DNA of 64,000 nt from an uncultured Atopobiaceae bacterium (GTDB lineage Bacteria; Actinomycetota; Coriobacteriia; Coriobacteriales; Atopobiaceae). The notes under the pieces are model-generated. The model did no database searches, was not told the DNA's origin, and saw nothing but the letters and a program-made list of their open reading frames with translations. Where the stretch lies: NCBI GenBank assembly GCA_910579165.1, contig CAJTTF010000001.1, positions 193,971 through 257,970 of the forward strand, read 5' to 3'. The translations under genes and the position numbers were made by a program. Positions 34,153 through 43,978 of this stretch are shown here, in pieces (the first letter of the stretch is position 1; each line of letters begins with the position of its first letter).

Positions 34153-36963
34153 ATGAGAGTAGGTTTATGCATGAACGATAATACCCAAGCAACTTTTCAC
34201 AAAGCAATAAACAGTACCTCTCAAACGAGTGAGCCTCTTCGTGCCTCTTTTGACAAGACATCTCAAGAAGTACTTCATGCATTAGGAGTGAATCAGAAAA
34301 CAGGCCTGGATGAAGAGGAGGTTCAGCAACGACTCGCATCTTATGGCCCTAATGAACTCCAAAAACCAAAAAGAGCATCGCTCGTTGCACGGGTCTTCAA
34401 GCAACTGGCGGATCCTATGATCATCCTACTCATCGTAGCAGCCGTTATTTCTGGAGTAACGGGTTATCTCCAGGGCGAGGGAGACATTGCAGACGTAATC
34501 ATCATCCTCTTTGTTGTTCTTATTAATACCGTGTTGGGAGTTGCTCAAGAAGCAAAGGCCGAGCAAGCCCTCGATGCTCTTCAAAAAATGGCTGCCCCCA
34601 CGTCGCGCGTCGTAAGGAACGGCCTCCCACAAGAAGTTCCTACAGCAGATCTCGTGCCTGGCGATATTGTCCTTCTTGAAGCTGGAGACGCCATTCCCGC
34701 GGATTGTCGAATTCTTGAAGCTGCTTCGTTAAAGGTTGAAGAGTCGGCTCTCACGGGTGAATCGGTTCCTGTTGAAAAGCAAATAGAGCGGCTTGAAATT
34801 GAGAGTGAAGGACAGGACGCAAGTATCCCGCTAGGGGATCGAACCAACATGGTCTACATGGGCTCAACAGTTGTTTATGGGCGCGGTCGCGTAGTTGTTG
34901 TGGCAACAGGCATGGATACCCAGATGGGCAAGATAGCAATGTCCATTTCTACAGCAAAAGAGGAGAAGACTCCCCTTCAGATCAAGCTCGCGGAGCTTTC
35001 TAAGATTCTTACGATAGGGGTCGTCGTTATCTGTGCTCTCATTTTCGCTATAGGCTTCTTCAAACACGGCAGTGCGTTTATCGCTCATCCTGAGTTATTG
35101 CTCGATACCTTTATGGTTGCAGTTTCCCTTGCTGTTGCCGCAATCCCCGAAGGGCTTGTTGCCGTTGTCACGATTGTTCTCTCATTAGGTGTAACGCGTA
35201 TGAGCAAACGCGCAGCCATCGTACGGAAACTGACTGCCGTAGAAACACTGGGTTGTACACAAGTCATTTGTTCTGATAAAACCGGCACCCTCACGCAAAA
35301 CCAGATGACTGTCACCAAGCATGTTGGATCTAACGAAATGGAACTTGTTCGCGCTATGGTACTTGCAAGTGATGCGCAGTGGGTACGCGGATCAGAGGGA
35401 GAGGCGACACCAACAGACGGGACCAAAGAAGCGCATGCAGAAGGAGAGCCCACAGAAGCTGCTCTTATCGCAGACGCTGCGTCGAGAGGTCTTTACAAGG
35501 ATGCCCTTGATGAAGAGTTTATTCGTGTTGGCGAGGCACCGTTTGACTCTAATCGGAAAATGATGAGCGTCATTGTTCGCGATTCAGACGGAAGTTACAC
35601 GCAGTACACCAAAGGCGCTCCAGATGAGGTTCTAAAACATTGCGCAAGTTACCTTGATGGCGAGGACGTAAGACCGCTCACGGACGAGGTGCGCGATGCC
35701 ATACTTCTAGAAAATCAGGGTATGGCTGATGATGCTCTTCGAGTCCTTTGTGCAGCAAAGCGTACGTGGAAGGAAATACCGCGGAATTTCTCGGCAGACA
35801 ATGCAGAACAAGATCTCATTTACATTGGCCTCTGCGGGATGATTGATCCAGTGCGTAAAGAAGTGGCGCCTTCTATTGAGCAGGCACGCGCGGCGGGCAT
35901 AAGGGTCGTTATGATCACCGGCGATCATATTGATACCGCTGTTGCCATTGGAAAAGAGCTCGGTATTATCGATTCAAAGAAGCAAGCTATAACAGGAGCA
36001 GAACTCGATAAGCTTTCCGATGAAGAGCTTGCTGCTCGTATAAGAGACTACGGGGTGTATGCACGCGTGCAGCCAGAGCATAAAGTACGCATTGTTGAGG
36101 CATGGAAAAAGCAAAACCAAATTGTTGCTATGACTGGAGATGGCGTAAATGACGCACCTTCAATTAAGCGCGCTGATATTGGCATTGGTATGGGTATCAC
36201 GGGAACTGACGTAACCAAAAACGTTGCTGACATCGTTCTTGCCGATGATAACTTTGCCACCATTGTAACGGCCGTTGAGGAAGGTAGGCGGATCTACGAC
36301 AACATCCGCAAAGCTATCCAATTTCTCTTGTCTTCCAACATCGCAGAAGTTATTGTGGTTTTTGTTGCCACGATTATTGGTTTCATCATCTTGCAGCCCG
36401 TGCATCTTCTCTGGATTAACCTTATTACCGACTGCTTCCCGGCGCTTGCATTAGGGATGGAGCGAGCTGAACCAGCTATCATGCGTCGTCGTCCCCGAGA
36501 CGCATCAGATGGAGTCTTTGCTAACGGCATGGGCATAGATGTGATTTTCCAGGGCGTGGTTATCGCACTCATCACACTCTTTAGTTATTTCGTTGGAATC
36601 TATGTTGAGTTCCATACTCTGGATCTTAGTTTTGTAATAGCGCATCCGGATGCAGGGATAGAAGGAATCACGATGGCATTTTTGACGCTTTCTATGGTGG
36701 AGATGTTTCACTCTTTTAATATGCGTTCTAGACGCCAATCCATCTTCACGCTCAAGAAACAAAACTGGTGGCTTTGGGGCGCCTTTGTTCTCTCATTGAT
36801 ACTTACAACGGTTGTAATTGAAGTGCCCCCAGTTGCGCATCTCTTTGGCTTTGCGGAATTGTCCCTCAATAATTACTTGTTCGCGCTGCTTCTTGCCTTC
36901 CTCATCATTCCCATTATGGAAGTGTATAAGGCCGCTTGGCGCGCTGCCGAGAAGAGAAAATAG
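34153..36963 (+). CDS. P-type Ca2+-transporting ATPase (P2 class)
   Basis: 936 residues. The actuator loop has LTGESVPVEK, the phosphorylation site CSDKTGTLTQNQM, the nucleotide domain KGAPDEVLKHC and the hinge MTGDGVNDAPSIK. M4 is VAAIPEGLVAVVTIVLSLG, the Ca2+ site of SERCA/PMCA-like pumps, and M6 NLITDCFPALALGMERAEPA. Ten TM helices expected. It exports Ca2+ (or acts on related cations). The start at 34153 lacks a strong RBS; 34171 (MNDNTQ) behind GAGTAGG is an alternative. Confidence 0.93.
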   Translation: MRVGLCMNDNTQATFHKAINSTSQTSEPLRASFDKTSQEVLHALGVNQKTGLDEEEVQQRLASYGPNELQKPKRASLVARVFKQLADPMIILLIVAAVISGVTGYLQGEGDIADVIIILFVVLINTVLGVAQEAKAEQALDALQKMAAPTSRVVRNGLPQEVPTADLVPGDIVLLEAGDAIPADCRILEAASLKVEESALTGESVPVEKQIERLEIESEGQDASIPLGDRTNMVYMGSTVVYGRGRVVVVATGMDTQMGKIAMSISTAKEEKTPLQIKLAELSKILTIGVVVICALIFAIGFFKHGSAFIAHPELLLDTFMVAVSLAVAAIPEGLVAVVTIVLSLGVTRMSKRAAIVRKLTAVETLGCTQVICSDKTGTLTQNQMTVTKHVGSNEMELVRAMVLASDAQWVRGSEGEATPTDGTKEAHAEGEPTEAALIADAASRGLYKDALDEEFIRVGEAPFDSNRKMMSVIVRDSDGSYTQYTKGAPDEVLKHCASYLDGEDVRPLTDEVRDAILLENQGMADDALRVLCAAKRTWKEIPRNFSADNAEQDLIYIGLCGMIDPVRKEVAPSIEQARAAGIRVVMITGDHIDTAVAIGKELGIIDSKKQAITGAELDKLSDEELAARIRDYGVYARVQPEHKVRIVEAWKKQNQIVAMTGDGVNDAPSIKRADIGIGMGITGTDVTKNVADIVLADDNFATIVTAVEEGRRIYDNIRKAIQFLLSSNIAEVIVVFVATIIGFIILQPVHLLWINLITDCFPALALGMERAEPAIMRRRPRDASDGVFANGMGIDVIFQGVVIALITLFSYFVGIYVEFHTLDLSFVIAHPDAGIEGITMAFLTLSMVEMFHSFNMRSRRQSIFTLKKQNWWLWGAFVLSLILTTVVIEVPPVAHLFGFAELSLNNYLFALLLAFLIIPIMEVYKAAWRAAEKRK

Positions 36964-36980
36964 AGCCTCGTGTAAATACG

Positions 36981-38102
36981 TTAGCTAGATGAAGAGTCCT
37001 CGCCTGGATTTGCGTAGGCGGAGTCTCCGCCCGCAACATCTAAGGTGAAATCCTCACTCGCATCTTTGTAAGGAGATAGTCCTGCGTCTACACGTTGCAT
37101 CATTGCATGCCAGGCCTTCTCGTCAACAATGTCATACCAACCGCCATTGATATATTTTGAGGTGGTGGGCTCCAACCCAGAATAAAGATCCTGAGAGGGA
37201 TCGAATCCCTGATATGCACGGGCAAGGGCGATGATTTCCTGGAGCGTTAAATCAGTGGTGACAGAATCGGCGAGCGTTGTCATGGATCCTGCAATAGCCA
37301 TAGGGTTTGAAGCAAGCACTTTCTTTACGATTGCACCAATAATCATACGCTGGTTGGCAGCGCGATAGTAATCGCCCCCACCGTAATCCTCATAGGCATG
37401 CCGCGCGCGGCAGAGCGCAAGCGCCGTCGTTCCATCAAGCGTCTGCTCCCCGGCTTTAATATCCAGATCCGCATAAGAGTCGTGAAGATCAACTTTAATA
37501 TTGACATCTATGCCGCCAATACCATCAACGACGGAAATAAACTCATCAAAGTTAATCTCGGCGTAGTGAGAAATGGGCACATCGGCAAGCTCACTCACCT
37601 CTTGTACAGCCAGAGCAGGTCCGCCTAAAGAGTAGGCAGCATTAATTTTCTGTTCTCCATATTCTCCCATGTCCACAAGTGTGTCGCGCTCAATAGAGAT
37701 GAGAGTGACCTTTTTAGCGGGAGGATCGAGGCGCGCCAAAATCATGGAATCGGTGCGGTACGCTGAATCAGAGGTGCCAAAGTCGGCTGACTGTTCGCGC
37801 TCAGAGGATTTATCGGTACCCAAAAGAAGCATATAAAAAGGTTGGTTGATAGACGAATCACTGAGCACGCCAAAAAGATTGGCATCGAGTCCTTGTCCTA
37901 GTAAGCCTTGAATACCTATGAGAAAAACGCCCAAGCCAACAACGCCAGCGGCAAGGGCAACGCCAATTCCTGTGAGCGTTCGCTTTAGAATGGTATGACG
38001 GGTACGCGTCCTTCTTTTCTTTGCATAGCGTGCCTGGCCCTTTGCTCTCGTCATGGTAGAAGAGCCTGTAAGGTGACGACCTTGTTTAACCTTTGATGCC
38101 AT
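36981..38102 (-). CDS. LytR-CpsA-Psr (LCP) family protein, second copy
   Basis: 373 residues, same layout as the first LCP protein but with a shorter Lys/Arg tail (GQARYAKKRRTRTRHTILKR), one TM at about 47-70, and an LCP domain with FYMLLLGTDKSSEREQSADF, RTDSMILARLDP, SIERDTLVDM and ALCRARHAYEDYGGGDYYRA. The two copies are clear paralogues and differ mainly in tails. Convergent with the Ca2+ ATPase gene (17-base gap). Likely attaches a wall glycopolymer. Confidence 0.92.
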   Translation of the reverse strand: MASKVKQGRHLTGSSTMTRAKGQARYAKKRRTRTRHTILKRTLTGIGVALAAGVVGLGVFLIGIQGLLGQGLDANLFGVLSDSSINQPFYMLLLGTDKSSEREQSADFGTSDSAYRTDSMILARLDPPAKKVTLISIERDTLVDMGEYGEQKINAAYSLGGPALAVQEVSELADVPISHYAEINFDEFISVVDGIGGIDVNIKVDLHDSYADLDIKAGEQTLDGTTALALCRARHAYEDYGGGDYYRAANQRMIIGAIVKKVLASNPMAIAGSMTTLADSVTTDLTLQEIIALARAYQGFDPSQDLYSGLEPTTSKYINGGWYDIVDEKAWHAMMQRVDAGLSPYKDASEDFTLDVAGGDSAYANPGEDSSSS

Positions 38103-38517
38103 TGCTTTTGTGACCTTTCAAACGGATGTGCTTGCTCAAACGACTTTGCGCTGTAAACGTTCGCGCATTCTGTAGCGCTGAAATAACGTAGCAACATGTA
38201 TGCGCAAGCTGACAGTGCGTATTTTTGAGCTCTCATTTTATACGATTGTTGTTATAAAGAGAAAACCTCCCCCTATATCTGCAGTGATAAAGTAGAAAAA
38301 AACAACTTGTAGCAGGGTTTCGCAGGTGATCTTCTTCTCTGCTCTATATACGGTATTATTGTCTTCATTGGTTACCGAGCAATCTCATGCGGTTGTAGGA
38401 CGCCTAATCAGTGAAAACAAATGAGCTTATCGAGCGGCGATTGCAGCGTTGAGATTACTGGTTTACAAAGTTGAGATTGCAGAGTTGAGAGTACTGGCGT
38501 ATTAGAAGGTACAAGAC
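38103..38517. other. divergent intergenic region LCP/patatin
   Basis: 415 bases without a gene. AT-rich core near 38240-38300 and 38330-38370 (CTCTATATACGGTATTATTG) probably holds promoters for both directions. The right end is a degenerate repeat (separate entry). Confidence 0.5.
38439..38497. repeat. degenerate direct repeat before the patatin gene
   Basis: Two 23-base copies (38439-38461, 38475-38497) match at 21 positions with a 36-base offset; half units (GTTGAGA) lie between. It lies just before the gene's RBS. Confidence 0.7.
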
Positions 38518-39393
38518 ATGAGTCCAAAAGATGTAAGGAAAAAACAAAAGGTTGCTCTCGTGTTGGAGGGTGGTGGCATGCGAGGCATGTTCACAGCTGG
38601 TGTTTTAGACGTGCTTTTGGAGCATGGAATTTGCGACTTTTCTCACGTTTATGGGGTGTCAGCCGGAGCAATCAATGGAGCCAATTACATGGCGGGAGCT
38701 GCCGGAAGATTCTGTCGCGACGTATTAGCGTTTAGAGACAGACCGGAATTCTTCAGCTTGTTTTCCTATGTGAAGACGGGCAATGTGATGGGCAAGGAGT
38801 TCCTTTTTGATGACGTAAGCAACGATATAGATCCCTTCCCATACAAAAGTTTCAACAAGAACCGTGTCCCCTTCACTGTTGTAGCAACTGATGTTACGTT
38901 TGGAACCCCCGTCTACCTTGACGTTAAATCACTTCCGAGAGATTTTGATGCCATCATTGCAAGTGCAAGCTTGCCGCATTTATCGGAGGTAAACACCATA
39001 GACGGAAAGCGATTATTGGATGGAGGCACTGCAGATTCTATTCCGGTGGAAAGGGCGATAGCCGATGGAGCCGAGAAGCTCGTCGTTGTCTTAACGCAGG
39101 ATAGAAACTATACGAGGCCTCCACAAGACCCCGTTACCCACCTTATCCAGGAGCGCTATCGTTCCTATCCTTATTATCTTGAAACGCTCAGAAAGAGGCC
39201 GGAGCGCTATAACGCCCAACGGCAACACGTCTTTGAACTCGAGGCAAAAGGACAGGCTGTTGTTCTTGCGCCCGCAAAGCCTGTAGAACTTGCAACGCTC
39301 GAGCAAGATGGAGAACACCTCCTGCGCCTTTACATTGATGGCACTCGCCAAGCGCACGCAGCGCTTGATCAAATCAGCGCGCTTTTGGTCTAG
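38518..39393 (+). CDS. patatin-like phospholipase family protein
   Basis: 291 residues. Oxyanion hole LVLEGGGMRGMFTAGVLDVL, nucleophile GVSAGAING, and the dyad Asp in RLLDGGTADSIPVE. This is the single-domain bacterial form (RssA/YjjU-like with a C-terminal extension ~85 residues). It hydrolyses acyl esters; substrate not known. Start ATG behind AGAAGGT. Confidence 0.9.
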   Translation: MSPKDVRKKQKVALVLEGGGMRGMFTAGVLDVLLEHGICDFSHVYGVSAGAINGANYMAGAAGRFCRDVLAFRDRPEFFSLFSYVKTGNVMGKEFLFDDVSNDIDPFPYKSFNKNRVPFTVVATDVTFGTPVYLDVKSLPRDFDAIIASASLPHLSEVNTIDGKRLLDGGTADSIPVERAIADGAEKLVVVLTQDRNYTRPPQDPVTHLIQERYRSYPYYLETLRKRPERYNAQRQHVFELEAKGQAVVLAPAKPVELATLEQDGEHLLRLYIDGTRQAHAALDQISALLV

Positions 39394-39424
39394 TCGCTAT
39401 CTCGCTGGAGTTGTCAGGAAGAAT

Positions 39425-39480
39425 AAGGGCAAAGCGGGGAATTGAAGTAAAGCGCGGAATTCCGGTAAGGCGCAAAAATC
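39425..39480. repeat. degenerate tandem repeat upstream of rplM
   Basis: Three imperfect 18-base units with the core AAAGCG(G/C)GGAATT at 39431 and 39449 (12 of 13 identical), and a weaker third unit at 39466. Non-coding. Confidence 0.6.
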
Positions 39481-39650
39481 AACGGCTTGCGCGCCGCCTT
39501 GAAGCTCATCCTCCTGCTTTGCTCCGTTTTTCTTTCAACAGGAAAGCAGAATTGCCGGACGGAGAGGACACAAAGTAGTGTAGAATCGTTCCTGCTTCTT
39601 TTGCAGAGCCCCGTAAACTCACAAAAGATGTTAGAAAGAAGGAGCCAACC

Positions 39651-40088
39651 ATGAAATCGACTCATTATGCCAAGCCCGGCGAAGTCGCTCGTAAATGGGT
39701 GCTTATCGACGCCGATGGCGCGGTACTTGGTCGTTTAGCAACGCAGGTTGCAGACATTTTGCGCGGCAAGAAAAAGCCGCAATTCACGCCCAACACCGAT
39801 ACGGGCGATTTTGTTGTGATTATCAACGCCGATAAGGTCCAGCTTACCGGCAATAAAGCACAGCAAAAGGAATACTGGCGCTACTCCGGTTACCTGGGTG
39901 GTCTCAAGACAGAGAGCTTCCAAGAGGCGATGGCAAAGCATCCCGAGCGCGTTATTGAGCACGCAGTCAAGGGCATGCTTCCTAAGACAACCTTAGGACG
40001 TCAGCAATTCTCAAAACTTAAGGTATACGCTGGATCAGAGCATCCTCATGCTGCTCAAAATCCCGAGAAAATCACTCTGGAGGCATAA
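39651..40088 (+). CDS. rplM: 50S ribosomal protein L13
   Basis: 145 residues. Hallmarks KWVLIDADGAVLGRLATQVA, RGKKKPQFTPNTDTGDFVVI and GMLPKTTLGRQQFSKLKVYA. RBS AGAAGGAG. Directly joined to rpsI (TAAATG), the conserved L13-S9 operon. A -10-like TAGAAT at 39581-39586 may belong to its promoter. I see no L13-leader structure I could name. Confidence 0.98.
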   Translation: MKSTHYAKPGEVARKWVLIDADGAVLGRLATQVADILRGKKKPQFTPNTDTGDFVVIINADKVQLTGNKAQQKEYWRYSGYLGGLKTESFQEAMAKHPERVIEHAVKGMLPKTTLGRQQFSKLKVYAGSEHPHAAQNPEKITLEA

Positions 40089-40502
40089 ATGGCAACAAAA
40101 ACTAATAAAAAAGCTGCCGAGACGCTCTATATGGGTACAGGAAGGCGTAAAGAAGCTGTTGCTCGCGTGCGCCTTGCCCCTGGCAAAGGTGCTTTTACCG
40201 TAAACGGCAAAGACGCCGTTGCCTATTTTGGTCGCCAGCAGCTTGTTGATTCAGCCCTTGCACCTTTTAAAGTTACCGATACTCAAAACCAATACGATAT
40301 CAACGTAACCTGTCATGGTGGCGGCATTTCCGGTCAAGCCGGTGCTGTGCGCCTGGGTATTGCTCGCGCCCTTCTTGGTGCCGGGGAATACCGTCATGAT
40401 CTTAAACATGCAGGATTCCTAACGCGTGATGCTCGTGCCGTTGAGCGTAAGAAATACGGTCTCAAGAAGGCTCGTAAGCGCCCGCAATTCTCGAAGCGTT
40501 AA
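40089..40502 (+). CDS. rpsI: 30S ribosomal protein S9
   Basis: 137 residues. GTGRRKEAVARVRLAPGKGA at the start and RERKKYGLKKARKRPQFSKR-type C-terminus, seen here as VERKKYGLKKARKRPQFSKR, which contacts P-site tRNA. The RBS GGAGG lies inside the end of rplM. Followed by a strong terminator. Confidence 0.98.
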   Translation: MATKTNKKAAETLYMGTGRRKEAVARVRLAPGKGAFTVNGKDAVAYFGRQQLVDSALAPFKVTDTQNQYDINVTCHGGGISGQAGAVRLGIARALLGAGEYRHDLKHAGFLTRDARAVERKKYGLKKARKRPQFSKR

Positions 40503-40540
40503 ACAACGTTATCGTTTAAACAGCGCGTTCAAATGCATTC

Positions 40541-40570
40541 CAAAAGTCCCTGCCTAGGCGGGGACTTTTG
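40541..40570 (+). terminator. rho-independent terminator of rplM-rpsI
   Basis: 10-bp stem CAAAAGTCCC/GGGACTTTTG with an inner GCC/GGC extension, 39 bases after rpsI. A-tract and T-tract flank it, so it could work both ways. Confidence 0.8.
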
Positions 40571-40773
40571 CATTGAACCGCTACTCTTGCTTTGTGTTTG
40601 GACTCTTGCATTTCTTTTACTTTCTCTCGTCAGGTGTCCCGCGCTGTGAGAAAATAACCAGCATAGTTAGCTAACAAGCAAATGAGCTCGTGAACAAAAG
40701 AATCAATGCAACGAGCAAACAGAAGAACCAATAAAACGGAAACATAAACCCGCTACTATCTTTGGAGCGATGT

Positions 40774-42111
40774 ATGAAATACTTTGGAACTGACGGATTT
40801 AGAGGGAGCGCAAACGAAACGCTCACCGTGGATCATGCTTTCAAAATTGGCCGCTACCTTGGATGGCATTATGGGGCCGAGCAAAACAAGAAGGCCCGCA
40901 TAGTGATAGGCAAGGATACGCGCCGTTCTTCTTACATGTTTGAGGCAGCACTTGTCGCAGGACTTGTCGCAAGTGGTGCCGATACGTACATGCTTCACGT
41001 TATTCCAACGCCCGGTGTTTGTTATGAAGTGGTGGATGGACAGTTTGATTGCGGCATAATGATTACCGCCTCGCACAATCCCTTCTGGGACAACGGTATT
41101 AAGATCGTTAATTCAGAGGGCTTTAAAATGGATGAAGATGTTCTTCAAAAAGTTGAGGACTACATCGACGGAGCCTTTGACATTCCCTTGGCAACCGGCA
41201 AAGACATTGGTCGCACCATTGACTACATGCAAGGGCGCAATCGCTACATCGCTCATCTAGTTGCAAGTGCAAACTTTAGTCTGCAGGGTGTTAAGGTGGG
41301 TCTTGATTGTGCAAATGGAGCTGCCAGTTCAGTCGCAAAGCCTGTTTTTGATGCGCTTGGCGCTGACGTGCGCATCATTAATAACGCGCCAGATGGCCTC
41401 AACATCAACGTTGATTGCGGATCAACCCACATTGAAAACCTGCAACGCCTCGTAGTTGAACAAAAACTTGATGTGGGTTTTGCTTACGATGGCGACGCCG
41501 ACCGCTGCCTGGCAGTTGATGAAAAAGGAAACCTCATTGATGGTGACCTCATTCTCTATATATGTGGCCGTTATCTCAATAAACAAGGCCGCCTGACGTC
41601 AGCCACAATTGTTCCAACTATCATGAGCAACCTTGGTCTTCTTAAAGCACTTGAAGTTGCAAAGATTAAATACATCACCACGGGTGTGGGCGATAAAGAG
41701 GTCTACGCCAAAATGCGCGAACAATCGCTCTCTCTTGGCGGTGAGCAGTCCGGTCACATCATTTTTGGTGATATAGAAAAGACGGGCGATGGCATCATGA
41801 CGAGTCTCCGCATTATGGAGGCTATCCGCGAGGAGAAAGAGTCTCTCTCAGAGCTTGCTCGCCCCGTGACGCTTTTCCCTCAATCCCTTATTAACGTTAC
41901 TGTTTCAAAGAAGGATGAAACTCTCGCTGCTCCTTCTGTTGCAGCAGCCATTGCTGCGGCAGAGCGCGAACTGGGCGACAATGGACGTCTGCTTGTCCGC
42001 GCAAGTGGAACTGAACCCCTCGTGCGCGTCATGGTAGAGGCAGAGAATGAGGACGATGCCAAGCGCGTTGCGCAAACTGTGGCAGATGAAATCGAGAAGG
42101 TGGCTCAATAG
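40774..42111 (+). CDS. glmM: phosphoglucosamine mutase
   Basis: 445 residues from the ATG at 40774 (KYFGTDGFRGSANETL), behind TTGGAG. Phosphoserine loop ITASHNPFWDNGIKI, Mg loop YDGDADRCLAVDE, sugar loop GGEQSGHIIF and phosphate loop VRASGTEPLVRVMVE. It makes glucosamine-1-phosphate for UDP-GlcNAc. glmS starts inside its stop codon (TAGTG), so the two enzymes of hexosamine synthesis are translated together. Confidence 0.97.
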   Translation: MKYFGTDGFRGSANETLTVDHAFKIGRYLGWHYGAEQNKKARIVIGKDTRRSSYMFEAALVAGLVASGADTYMLHVIPTPGVCYEVVDGQFDCGIMITASHNPFWDNGIKIVNSEGFKMDEDVLQKVEDYIDGAFDIPLATGKDIGRTIDYMQGRNRYIAHLVASANFSLQGVKVGLDCANGAASSVAKPVFDALGADVRIINNAPDGLNINVDCGSTHIENLQRLVVEQKLDVGFAYDGDADRCLAVDEKGNLIDGDLILYICGRYLNKQGRLTSATIVPTIMSNLGLLKALEVAKIKYITTGVGDKEVYAKMREQSLSLGGEQSGHIIFGDIEKTGDGIMTSLRIMEAIREEKESLSELARPVTLFPQSLINVTVSKKDETLAAPSVAAAIAAAERELGDNGRLLVRASGTEPLVRVMVEAENEDDAKRVAQTVADEIEKVAQ

Positions 42112-43967
42112 TGTGTGGTATCGTTGGCTATACGGGAAAGAATCAAGCCCTTCCATTTCTCTTGAATGGGCTTGCAACTTTAGAGTATCGCGGATATGAC
42201 TCAGCGGGCGTGGCCCTTGTTTCTGGCGCGGGTAGCATTGAGCAGATCAAGTGTCTTGGTAGAGTAGCTGCGCTCAAAAAATTATGTGAAGAAATTACAG
42301 TGGATGCCACCTGCGGTATTGCGCATACTCGCTGGGCTACTCATGGAGAGCCTTCCAATTTTAATGCGCACCCACACAGCGACTGCTCAGGGCAGCTCTC
42401 TGTTGTTCATAATGGCATTATTGAAAACTATCAGGAACTGAAACAAGAGCTGGAGAAGGCGGGTCATTCGTTTAAGAGTTCCACGGACACTGAAGTGATA
42501 GCACACCTCCTTGAAGAGAACCTTCAGCACGAGGCACATGGAGACATGCTTGTTGCTCTCCAATTAGCTATAAGCCGTCTCACGGGATCATGGGCCCTTG
42601 GTGTGGTAGAGGCGAGGGAACCTCACACGCTCTATGTAGCACGTTCTGGTTCTCCTCTTGTTCTCGCGACGACAGAAGACGGAGCTTATGCTGCCTCTGA
42701 TATCACGGCTTTCGCTGGCATTACCAATCATGTTGTCAACATGGAAGACGGACAGATTGCACGCTTGTCCTACTCTAAGGATTCGGGCGCAACATGCAAA
42801 ATCTTTGAATCAGATGGCACATCTGTTTCCAATCCCGATACGTTTGACATTGACTGGGATGCTAGCGCGGCGACCATGGGCGGCTATCCAGATTTCATGG
42901 CTAAAGAAATTGCTGAGCAACCGGAGGCCGTCCGGCGGCTCTTGAAAAATCGTCTTACGCCAGATGGCATTCGCTTAGATGAGCTTGATATTTCAACTGA
43001 CGAAATTGCCGCTATTGATCGTATTTATATCGTTGCCTGTGGAACGTCTTATCATGTGGGCCTGTACGCACGCACAATCATCGAATCTTGGGCACGTATA
43101 CCCGTCATCGTCGCACAGGCAAGTGAGTTTAACTACGAAGAGGTACTCGTCACGCAGCACACGCTTTGCATCATCATTACACAATCCGGCGAGACGGCAG
43201 ACACGCTTGCGTCGGCACGCAAAATGCATGCGGCAGGAGCGAAGGTCCTCGCCATTACTAACGTCGTTGGCTCAAGCGCTGCTCGTGAGGCAGATGCTGT
43301 TGTCTACGTCCAAGCCGGCCCTGAGGTCTCCGTTGCCTCCACCAAAGCGTATACGGCGCAGATGGTTGCTGCTGTTCTTCTCGCTCTTTTTCTCGCCGAG
43401 AAAACCGGCAATATGCGCCTCAAGGAGGTGTGCACCAAGTTTCAGGAACTAGAACGCGTGCCTCAACTTATAGAAGAGGTTCTTACGCGCGGCTGGCAAG
43501 ATGAGGCGGCAACACCAGCATTTATAGAGGCAAACTCTTCCCTCTTCTTGGGTCGTGGATTTGGCGCAACCACTGCTGCAGAAGGTGCCCTCAAGCTAAA
43601 GGAAATTAGCTATCTCCATGCCGAATCCTACCCAGCAGGTGAAATGAAACATGGTCCTATCGCGCTTATTGATCAGGGATTTCCCGTTGTTGTCGTGTGT
43701 CCCGATGACCACGTGCGCTATAAGACGATTTCAAATATCGAAGAAGTGAAAGCGCGTGGTGCTGTTGTAATCGCGCTTGCTACCGATGGTGATCAAAAGG
43801 TCGCACAAATCAGCGACTACCTTCTGCTCGTACCTGCTGCACCCGAGTACTTCTCTCCTATTGTGGGTGTCGTTCATTTGCAGATGCTTGCGCGCTTTGT
43901 GGCACTTGCCAGAGGTTGTGATATTGATAAGCCAAGAAATCTCGCAAAATCGGTCACGGTTGAATAG
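42111..43967 (+). CDS. glmS: glutamine-fructose-6-phosphate aminotransferase
   Basis: 618 residues, GTG start so that the nucleophile is Cys2 (CGIVGYTG). Glutaminase domain with LEYRGYDSAGVAL and HTRWATHGEPS; two SIS isomerase domains (IVACGTSYHVGLYAR; ITQSGETADTL; TKAYTAQM); C-terminal NLAKSVTVE. No glmS ribozyme is possible since it has no leader: it overlaps glmM. Makes glucosamine-6-phosphate. Confidence 0.98.
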   Translation: MCGIVGYTGKNQALPFLLNGLATLEYRGYDSAGVALVSGAGSIEQIKCLGRVAALKKLCEEITVDATCGIAHTRWATHGEPSNFNAHPHSDCSGQLSVVHNGIIENYQELKQELEKAGHSFKSSTDTEVIAHLLEENLQHEAHGDMLVALQLAISRLTGSWALGVVEAREPHTLYVARSGSPLVLATTEDGAYAASDITAFAGITNHVVNMEDGQIARLSYSKDSGATCKIFESDGTSVSNPDTFDIDWDASAATMGGYPDFMAKEIAEQPEAVRRLLKNRLTPDGIRLDELDISTDEIAAIDRIYIVACGTSYHVGLYARTIIESWARIPVIVAQASEFNYEEVLVTQHTLCIIITQSGETADTLASARKMHAAGAKVLAITNVVGSSAAREADAVVYVQAGPEVSVASTKAYTAQMVAAVLLALFLAEKTGNMRLKEVCTKFQELERVPQLIEEVLTRGWQDEAATPAFIEANSSLFLGRGFGATTAAEGALKLKEISYLHAESYPAGEMKHGPIALIDQGFPVVVVCPDDHVRYKTISNIEEVKARGAVVIALATDGDQKVAQISDYLLLVPAAPEYFSPIVGVVHLQMLARFVALARGCDIDKPRNLAKSVTVE

Positions 43968-43978
43968 TGGTTGCAGCT

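Noticed and set aside
42090..42130. glmS ribozyme
   Set aside because: glmS starts inside the glmM stop codon, so there is no leader to hold a ribozyme.
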